Source of the DNA: Candidatus Uhrbacteria bacterium RIFCSPHIGHO2_02_FULL_57_19
Lineage (GTDB): Bacteria; Patescibacteriota; Patescibacteriia; 2-12-FULL-57-11
Assembly: GCA_001791115.1 (NCBI GenBank)
Contig: MGDZ01000055.1
Span: 1-6,070, forward strand
Direction: 5' to 3'
DNA: 6,070 nucleotides
This document shows, piece after piece, positions 1 through 4,223 of the stretch (its first letter is position 1; each line of letters opens with the position of its first letter). The translations under genes were made by a program, and so were the position numbers. The notes under the pieces were generated by a model, which made no database searches, was not told where the DNA came from, and worked only from the letters and a program-made list of their open reading frames with translations.

Positions 1-1
1 G

Positions 2-1048
2 GCCTCGCAAATAAAGATCCACGCCAAGTATGGGGGCGTGGTGCCGGAAGTGGCGGCGCGGGCGCATGTGGAGAAAATTGACGCGCTTTTGCGAGGACTA
101 CGGACTGCGGACTACGGACTACGGCGTGATGGGAAGGGGATTGATGCCATCGCGGTGACGGCTGGGCCGGGGTTGATAACGTCATTGCGCGTCGGAGTGG
201 ATGTCGCACGAACGCTCGCCTGGGCGTGGGACAAACCGCTTGTGGGGGTGAATCATCTGGAAGGGCACATATACGCGAACTTCATAGGGGATGAAAATGG
301 GAAGAAAAGAGGAGGAAAAGGGAAGGAAAAGGGGATACGATTTCCGGCGGTCGTGTTGATTGTGAGCGGTGGACATACGGAGTTGGTGTTGATGACGAGG
401 CACGGGAAATACAGGCTTCTCGGCGCGACGCGGGACGATGCCGCAGGCGAGGCCTTTGACAAAGTGGCCAAGATTCTCGGGCTCGGATACCCCGGTGGGC
501 CAGCGGTTTCCAAACTGGCGGCGCGGGGCAATCCGGACGCAATCGATTTCCCGCGTCCGATGATCGGATCAAAAGATTTTGATTTTTCCTTTTCGGGTCT
601 GAAAACGGCAGTATTGTATAAGGTAAGGGACAATTTCCCGTCATTGCGAGCGGAACGAAGTGAAGCGAAGCAATCTCGCGATCACGGGATTGCTTCGTCG
701 TCCCGTGTCCTCGGGACTCCTCGCAATGACAAGTTTGTGCGCGATGTCTGCGCGTCGTTTGAGAAAGCAGCCGTGGATGTCCTGGTCGAGAAAACGATCC
801 GTGCCGCGAAGAAATATCGTGTGAAGACGGTACTCCTCGCCGGCGGAGTCTCCGCGAATCGCCGACTTCGCAAAGACCTCGGACGCGCCGTCAGCGCCCG
901 ACTATCCGCTACCCACTACTCCCTACCCACTCTCGCGTATACGACTGATAACGCGGCGATGATCGCTGCCGCCGGATATTTCCGTGCGCGAAAACGGCAG
1001 TTCGCGGATCCTCTGAAACTCGAGCCACGCGCCAACTGGCAGTTATGA
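2..1048 (+). CDS. tsaD: tRNA t6A37 threonylcarbamoyltransferase TsaD, 5'-partial
   Basis: TsaD transfers the threonylcarbamoyl group from threonylcarbamoyl-AMP to A37 of ANN-decoding tRNAs, working in the cytoplasm with TsaB and TsaE. The frame is open from base 2 and begins ASQIKIHAKYGGVVPEVAAR, the family's conserved N-terminal stretch, so about 30 residues including the start lie upstream; the GTG at 38 is internal. Visible motifs are TAGPGL, the metal-binding HLEGH (His codons 254-256 and 266-268), SGGHTEL, DDAAGEAFDK, YPGGP, DFSFSGLKTAV, AGGVSANRRLR and TTDNAAMIA (metal-ligand Asp codon 947-949). All catalytic and metal motifs are intact, so the protein should work. Compared with E. coli TsaD as I remember it, there are roughly 12 extra residues after HLEGH and roughly 29 after FSFSGLKT, each coinciding with repeat-like DNA. 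The stop overlaps the tsaE start (ATGA), indicating co-translation. Confidence 0.96.
   Translation, partial: ASQIKIHAKYGGVVPEVAARAHVEKIDALLRGLRTADYGLRRDGKGIDAIAVTAGPGLITSLRVGVDVARTLAWAWDKPLVGVNHLEGHIYANFIGDENGKKRGGKGKEKGIRFPAVVLIVSGGHTELVLMTRHGKYRLLGATRDDAAGEAFDKVAKILGLGYPGGPAVSKLAARGNPDAIDFPRPMIGSKDFDFSFSGLKTAVLYKVRDNFPSLRAERSEAKQSRDHGIASSSRVLGTPRNDKFVRDVCASFEKAAVDVLVEKTIRAAKKYRVKTVLLAGGVSANRRLRKDLGRAVSARLSATHYSLPTLAYTTDNAAMIAAAGYFRARKRQFADPLKLEPRANWQL
94..124 (+). repeat. Heptanucleotide tandem repeat inside tsaD
   Basis: About 4.4 tandem copies of a 7-base unit, CGGACTA with one CGGACTG variant, start at 94, 101, 108, 115 and 122. They encode the stretch LRTADYGLR in the variable segment before IDAIAVTAGPGL. 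Since 7 is not a multiple of 3, gain or loss of one or two units would shift the tsaD frame; three units change it by 7 residues. Confidence 0.85.
299..335 (+). repeat. Polypurine low-complexity segment inside tsaD
   Basis: A run of 37 purines without a pyrimidine encodes a Gly/Lys-rich stretch (GKKRGGKGKEKG). It lies between the metal-binding HLEGH segment and the SGGHTEL nucleotide-binding segment, where E. coli TsaD has a shorter loop. It reads as a low-complexity loop expansion of about 12 residues. Disorder of this loop is an inference from composition. Confidence 0.75.
640..730 (+). repeat. 91-bp nested palindromic repeat element inserted in frame in tsaD
   Basis: The element is bounded by a perfect 11-base inverted repeat, GTCATTGCGAG (640-650) and CTCGCAATGAC (720-730). 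Inside are two more inverted repeats: CGAAGCAATC (666-675) with GATTGCTTCG (688-697), and GTCCCG (700-705) with CGGGAC (712-717). As RNA or single-stranded DNA this gives a closing stem with two hairpin arms. It is read as about 30 residues (SLRAERSEAKQS through TPRND) between FSFSGLKTAVLYKV and the helix FVRDVCASFEKAAVD, where E. coli TsaD has only a short loop. The GTCATTGCGAG / GAAGCAATC core matches a dispersed repeat I recall from many bacterial genomes. Rickettsia palindromic elements are a precedent for in-frame insertion. No target-site duplication is evident. Confidence 0.85.
902..936 (+). repeat. Degenerate heptanucleotide repeat inside tsaD
   Basis: Five 7-base units starting CT follow each other: CTATCCG, CTACCCA, CTACTCC, CTACCCA, CTCTCGC (starts 902, 909, 916, 923, 930). 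CTACCCACT occurs exactly at 909-917 and 923-931. The segment encodes LSATHYSLPTLA, just before TTDNAAMIA, which carries the third metal ligand. Length here is close to that of other TsaD proteins, so the sequence replaces rather than extends the normal segment. The usual Cys of CTDNAAMIA is Thr here. Confidence 0.6.
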
Positions 1049-1488
1049 AAAAGAGAATCGTCTCGCATTCAGAAAGAGAAACGTTTGCCTTCGCCAAGGC
1101 GTTTGCAAAGACGCTCCGGGGCGGAACGGTCGTGGGTCTTATCGGGGATCTCGGAAGCGGAAAGACGACCTTTGTCCGCGGGCTGGCACGCGCCTTGGGC
1201 ATCCGCGAGTCGGTCCGCAGCCCGACGTTTACGTTGATGCACGTGCATCGTATTAGAAATTCGAAATTAGGATTTAGAGTTTTAATTCATGTTGACGCCT
1301 ACCGCCTGCGGAACGAGCGCGAGCTTGAGGAGATCGGTATCGGAGAGTTCCTGGGCAAGCCCGATACTGTCGTCCTCATTGAGTGGGCCGACCGCGTACG
1401 CGGCGTGTTGCAAAAAACGAAAAAAATTCGCCGACTGCATTTTTTTCATGAGACGGACCCGCAAAAGCGCAGGATCGAAGAAACCTAA
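1045..1488 (+). CDS. tsaE: tRNA t6A biosynthesis ATPase TsaE
   Basis: TsaE is the P-loop ATPase that binds the TsaB-TsaD complex and supports turnover in t6A synthesis. The 147 residues are close to the family's usual length. Visible are the Walker A loop GDLGSGKTT (34-42), the switch-like SPTFTL (59-64), HVDAYRL (82-88) and VVLIEWADRV (109-118), all characteristic. The ATG at 1045 overlaps the tsaD stop by four bases, and there is no clear Shine-Dalgarno sequence, so translational coupling to tsaD is likely. Residues 69-80 (RIRNSKLGFRVL) fall in an A/T-rich segment unlike the GC-rich rest of the gene and make the loop between SPTFTL and HVDAYRL about five residues longer than in E. coli as I recall it. 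Motifs on both sides are intact. Transcription probably ends at the stem-loop overlapping the stop codon. Confidence 0.96.
   Translation: MKKRIVSHSERETFAFAKAFAKTLRGGTVVGLIGDLGSGKTTFVRGLARALGIRESVRSPTFTLMHVHRIRNSKLGFRVLIHVDAYRLRNERELEEIGIGEFLGKPDTVVLIEWADRVRGVLQKTKKIRRLHFFHETDPQKRRIEET
1236..1249. repeat. 14-bp perfect palindrome in tsaE
   Basis: GATGCACGTGCATC is its own reverse complement. It encodes part of LMHVHR and directly abuts the A/T-rich segment that begins at 1250. It may be chance, or may mark the boundary or target of that segment. Confidence 0.5.
1250..1288 (+). repeat. A/T-rich in-frame segment in tsaE, probable inserted repeat
   Basis: This segment has only 8 G/C in the 38 bases from 1251 to 1288, within a GC-rich gene. 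It contains AGAAATTCGAAATTAGGATT, with AAATT twice. It encodes RIRNSKLGFRVLI in the loop between SPTFTL and HVDAYRL. It resembles A/T-rich short repeats I recall between and inside genes of Parcubacteria-type genomes, but no second copy is present here, so its repeat nature is an inference. Confidence 0.5.
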
Positions 1489-1517
1489 AACCCCCGACGA
1501 TGCGGGGGTTTTCGTTT
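1487..1517. terminator. Bidirectional intrinsic terminator between tsaE and pilB
   Basis: AAAACCCCCG (1487-1496) pairs perfectly with CGGGGGTTTT (1503-1512) around a 6-base loop, followed by CGTTT on the + strand. The stem begins inside the tsaE TAA stop and lies 6 bases beyond the stem from the pilB stop on the other strand. The A-run/T-run symmetry lets it end transcription from both convergent units. Confidence 0.9.
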
Positions 1518-1522
1518 GAAAT

Positions 1523-3202
1523 TCATTCAGCCGTCCTGAACACCTCATCCACCGATGTGATGCCGTCGAGCGCCTTCAAGAGCCCGTCTTGAACCATGGT
1601 AACCATGCCGTTCTCGACAGCCAGCTCCTGCATTTTGTACTCCGAAATTTCGCCGGAGAGGATGACCTTTTCGATCTCTTTGGTCATCTGCATGATCTCG
1701 TAGATGCCCACCCGGCCCTTGAAGCCCAAGTTGCCGCACATCTGGCACCCGCTGCCTTTCCAAAATTTCAGTTTTTTCAAATCAACCTTCTCGCCCGACT
1801 TCTCGGATATAGCTCCCAAAAGTTCCTTGACCCGCTCCATCGTTTCCGATGCCAGTTTGTCCTCGATCTTGCACTCCTGGCAGATTTTTCGCACCAGCCG
1901 CTGGCCGATCACCGCATTCAACGCCGGCGCGAGCAGGAAGGGTTTGACCCCCATGGACAGGAACCGCGGCACCGCTCCCGAGGCGGAGTTCGTGTGGATG
2001 GTGGAGAGCACCAGGTGGCCGGTCAATGCCGCCTGGATCGCGGTCTCGGAGGTTTCGAGGTCGCGCATCTCTCCCACCATGATCACGTCCGGGTCCTGCC
2101 GCAGGATGGAGCGGAGCCCCTTCGCGAAGGTGTACTCCTTGGAGTGGTCAATCTGCGACTGGTTGATGCCTTCGAGTTTGTACTCCACCGGGTCTTCGAG
2201 CGTGATGATTTTGGTCTCCGGAGAATTCAGCTTGAGCAGGATGCCGTAGAGGGTGGTGGTTTTTCCGCTCCCCGTGGGTCCGGTCGTGATGATCATGCCG
2301 TTCGGCCGCTCGATTTCCTTGGCCAGAATCTCGAAGGCGCGGCCGCGGAGTCCGAGGTTTTCGAACTTGGCCGCCGAGACCTTGCCGCGGAGCAGCCGCA
2401 TGACCACCGACTCGCCATAGGCCGTGGGGATGGTGGAGACGCGGACGTCGATCTTGTCGTTGGTGAGGAAAATGGTGAACCTACCGTCCTGCGGGCGGTC
2501 GGTGATGTTCAACTTGAGCGCCGAGAGGAGCTTGATGCGCGAGATGACCTTGGGCCAGAGGTCGGCAGGGAGGGTGGCCACCACATTCAGCACTCCGTCC
2601 AGCCGGAAGCGGACGACGATCCCGCTCTCCCCCGCTTCGACGTGAATATCCGAGGCGTCCGAATTCATTCCCGAGGCGATCAAGAGCGTTACCACCTCGG
2701 TCACTGGCACGCCAGTGACGCGCGTCTGGAGATCCTTGAAGCTTTTTACCTCTTTTTGGAATTTCTGGAGATCCGCCTCGGGGATGGTCACCCCTTTGAC
2801 GATTTTTTTGATCACCGGCAGGGCTTCGTAGAGTTTGAAAGCCGCGGCAAAGCTGCGCTCGGAGATCATGTAGATGGCTCCTCCCGCGCCGTGGCTGCGT
2901 TCCTGGATCTGGAAGAGGATTTCCTTGACCTCGGCGTTTTGCGGATCCACCGCGCCGACGCGGACTTCCTCGCCGGTGTTCAAAAAACAAACGGCCTTGA
3001 GTTGCGCCGAAATTTCTTTTGGAATGGAGGTGATAGTTTCCGGGCCGATGGGAAAACCGACCAGGTCAAGATAGGGAAATCCCAAAGAGGCGGCCTGCGC
3101 CGCCACCTCTTTTTCTTTGGCCTTCTGGGCGATGTCCTTCATTTTTTCCTCGAAGGCCTCTTTTTCTTTGGCTCCGGTGATTTGGATTTTCCCGTTGGGC
3201 AC
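1523..3202 (-). CDS. pilB: Type IV pilus assembly ATPase PilB (GspE/PulE family)
   Basis: PilB is the cytoplasmic hexameric ATPase that powers pilus extension or pseudopilus assembly. Of 559 residues, about 35-130 form an MshEN/T2SSE-N-like domain (LGFPYLDLVGFPI). The secretion ATPase core follows: SDASDIHVE (181-189), Walker A GPTGSGKTT (308-316), Asp box ITLEDPVEY (333-341), Walker B DPDVIMVGEMRD (370-381) and His box TGHLVLSTIHTN (394-405). The zinc-binding CxxC pairs at 441-444 (CQEC) and 486-489 (CQMC) point to the assembly ATPase, not the retraction ATPase PilT. The start given is GTG, 3 bases after the upstream stop and without a Shine-Dalgarno sequence; ATG at 3142 (residue 21), preceded by GAGGA, is a serious alternative giving 539 residues. 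No pilin, pilC or pilT lies in the window. A GspE role cannot be excluded by sequence alone. Confidence 0.95.
   Translation of the reverse strand: MPNGKIQITGAKEKEAFEEKMKDIAQKAKEKEVAAQAASLGFPYLDLVGFPIGPETITSIPKEISAQLKAVCFLNTGEEVRVGAVDPQNAEVKEILFQIQERSHGAGGAIYMISERSFAAAFKLYEALPVIKKIVKGVTIPEADLQKFQKEVKSFKDLQTRVTGVPVTEVVTLLIASGMNSDASDIHVEAGESGIVVRFRLDGVLNVVATLPADLWPKVISRIKLLSALKLNITDRPQDGRFTIFLTNDKIDVRVSTIPTAYGESVVMRLLRGKVSAAKFENLGLRGRAFEILAKEIERPNGMIITTGPTGSGKTTTLYGILLKLNSPETKIITLEDPVEYKLEGINQSQIDHSKEYTFAKGLRSILRQDPDVIMVGEMRDLETSETAIQAALTGHLVLSTIHTNSASGAVPRFLSMGVKPFLLAPALNAVIGQRLVRKICQECKIEDKLASETMERVKELLGAISEKSGEKVDLKKLKFWKGSGCQMCGNLGFKGRVGIYEIMQMTKEIEKVILSGEISEYKMQELAVENGMVTMVQDGLLKALDGITSVDEVFRTAE
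2700..2719. repeat. Inverted repeat within pilB
   Basis: GTCACTGGC (2700-2708) and GCCAGTGAC (2711-2719) are perfect 9-base arms separated by two bases. The repeat encodes VTGVPVT (residues 162-168), in the linker between the N-terminal domain and the ATPase core. Function is unknown; it could be an mRNA hairpin or chance. Confidence 0.5.
3140..3151 (-). promoter_or_regulatory. Alternative pilB start with Shine-Dalgarno sequence
   Basis: On the - strand GAGGA (3151-3147) precedes an in-frame ATG (3142-3140), with five A bases between GAGG and the ATG. This is better spaced than anything before the GTG at 3202. It could be the real pilB start, removing 20 charged residues that precede the recognisable domain. 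Confidence 0.45.
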
Positions 3203-3205
3203 AGA

Positions 3206-4207
3206 TTAATGATGCAAATAGTGCGGAATGGCCCTAATTAGGCGGATGATTTTGGGAGTCCCTCCCCGTTCTTCGAGCCGCAGGTAGAGCGCGGTCCAGG
3301 CGGCGTAGCGGAAGGTGGAGGTGAAGCTGCCGGCGGCGATGATGAAGGAAAGCAGGGCGATGGCCGCGAGCACCAGCACCAGGAGCAGACTGACCTTGGT
3401 GCCGACCAGTTGCACCATCAAGAGCAGGAAAGCAAAGGGAAGGATAAGGACGAACAGGCCGATGACGACCGCGACGGCCAGCAGGATGTCGATGGCCAGA
3501 ATAACAAAGGCCATTTCGAGCGACACCAGCCAATGGCGGGAAAAGGTGGCCCAGGCCGAAGTCAGGGCGCGTAAGAACGGCAGCTTTCCCACGACCACGG
3601 CGGCCAGAGCAAAGAAGGTCAAGAGAGCCACGATGAGGGCGAAGGGGACGAAGGCCAGGAAAGAAATAATGTAGAGGATGGCGGCGCGGGGCGATTGTTC
3701 GAGGAGCAGGGCCCCAACCGGGAGGGCGGTAAGAAAGAGGGCGACGGCGGAAAGAAACCGGGAGAGGAAATTAATGCCCAGAACCGGCCAGAAACGGGCC
3801 AGTCCGGCGCGAAAAACATCGCGGCTGTCCGGGGTTTTGCCCCGGCGGAGCGCGCCCCCGGCAGAGATGAGCGCGCCTTGGGAGATGACCGAGGCCCAGA
3901 GCAGGGCGGCGCCGACGATAATCGCCACGGCGAGGGCGGCGATGGCCCAGAGCGGGGGAAAGGCCAGGCCGCTGGTTTTCCAGGCGGAATTCAAGGCAGC
4001 GGGAATGGACGGCAGGCTGGCATCAGGGAGAGTGCGGAAAATTCTCCGGACCGTGGCGTCGTTCCAGCCGCGGTAAATGACGTCGTAGACGCCTCCGGAA
4101 GCCAGAACCGAGGCAAAAAATCCGTAGATCCAGAGAAATTTGTGGCGCCAACTCAAGCGCCAGGCGTCGGCGATCACGTGTCTATATAATGTTGGGCTGT
4201 CGGGCAT
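3206..4207 (-). CDS. Polytopic membrane protein of unrecognised family
   Basis: I do not recognise the family with confidence. The 333 residues are dominated by hydrophobic segments at roughly 24-40, 86-112, 138-167, 175-207, 231-266 (perhaps two helices) and 272-294, so six or seven membrane spans are likely. The N-terminus has a short basic, aromatic region (AWRLSWRHKFLWIYGFF). A soluble loop at 45-80 follows the first span, and the C-terminus is basic (RLEERGGTPKIIRLIRAIPH). No catalytic motif, cysteine pair or signal peptidase site is visible. The overall plan resembles uncharacterised multi-span proteins common in Patescibacteria and YciC/DUF975-like proteins, but that is a shape comparison only. 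It starts 16 bases after ftsH and ends 3 bases before pilB, so it is probably co-expressed with both. The ATG at 4207 is chosen; GTG at 4177 (Val11) is an alternative. Confidence 0.85.
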   Translation of the reverse strand: MPDSPTLYRHVIADAWRLSWRHKFLWIYGFFASVLASGGVYDVIYRGWNDATVRRIFRTLPDASLPSIPAALNSAWKTSGLAFPPLWAIAALAVAIIVGAALLWASVISQGALISAGGALRRGKTPDSRDVFRAGLARFWPVLGINFLSRFLSAVALFLTALPVGALLLEQSPRAAILYIISFLAFVPFALIVALLTFFALAAVVVGKLPFLRALTSAWATFSRHWLVSLEMAFVILAIDILLAVAVVIGLFVLILPFAFLLLMVQLVGTKVSLLLVLVLAAIALLSFIIAAGSFTSTFRYAAWTALYLRLEERGGTPKIIRLIRAIPHYLHH

Positions 4208-4215
4208 ACCTCCTT
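4208..4215 (-). promoter_or_regulatory. Strong Shine-Dalgarno abutting the membrane protein start
   Basis: AAGGAGGT on the - strand lies in the 16-base gap after ftsH. It is a near-perfect anti-16S match, but only one base separates GGAGG from the ATG, much shorter than the usual five to nine. No other in-frame start codon falls at the normal distance, so the ATG is kept. Confidence 0.6.
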
Positions 4216-4223
4216 CGTTATGT

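Noticed and set aside
640..730. The palindromic element read as a tRNA or a CRISPR repeat
   Set aside because: Its two hairpin arms and closing stem do not make a tRNA cloverleaf with conserved T-loop bases, and there is only one copy with no spacers.
2802..2812. A runs in pilB (on the - strand) and a similar A7 run in ftsH near 4978 as programmed frameshift sites
   Set aside because: They encode ordinary Lys-Lys-Ile codons in frame, with no out-of-frame continuation or stimulatory structure visible.
1589..3241. A 550-codon open frame on the + strand opposite pilB
   Set aside because: It is in codon register with pilB, so it stays open because pilB avoids TTA, CTA and TCA codons there. Its translation shows no known motif, while pilB is unmistakable.
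3695..4189. A + strand open frame opposite the membrane protein gene
   Set aside because: The composition, rich in Gly, Arg, Glu and Asp, is the expected mirror of hydrophobic GC-rich codons. There is no ribosome binding site or motif.
4181..4190. TATAAT (4185-4190) as a -10 promoter element on the + strand
   Set aside because: There is no -35 partner at the right distance, no + strand gene follows, and it lies inside the membrane protein coding sequence.
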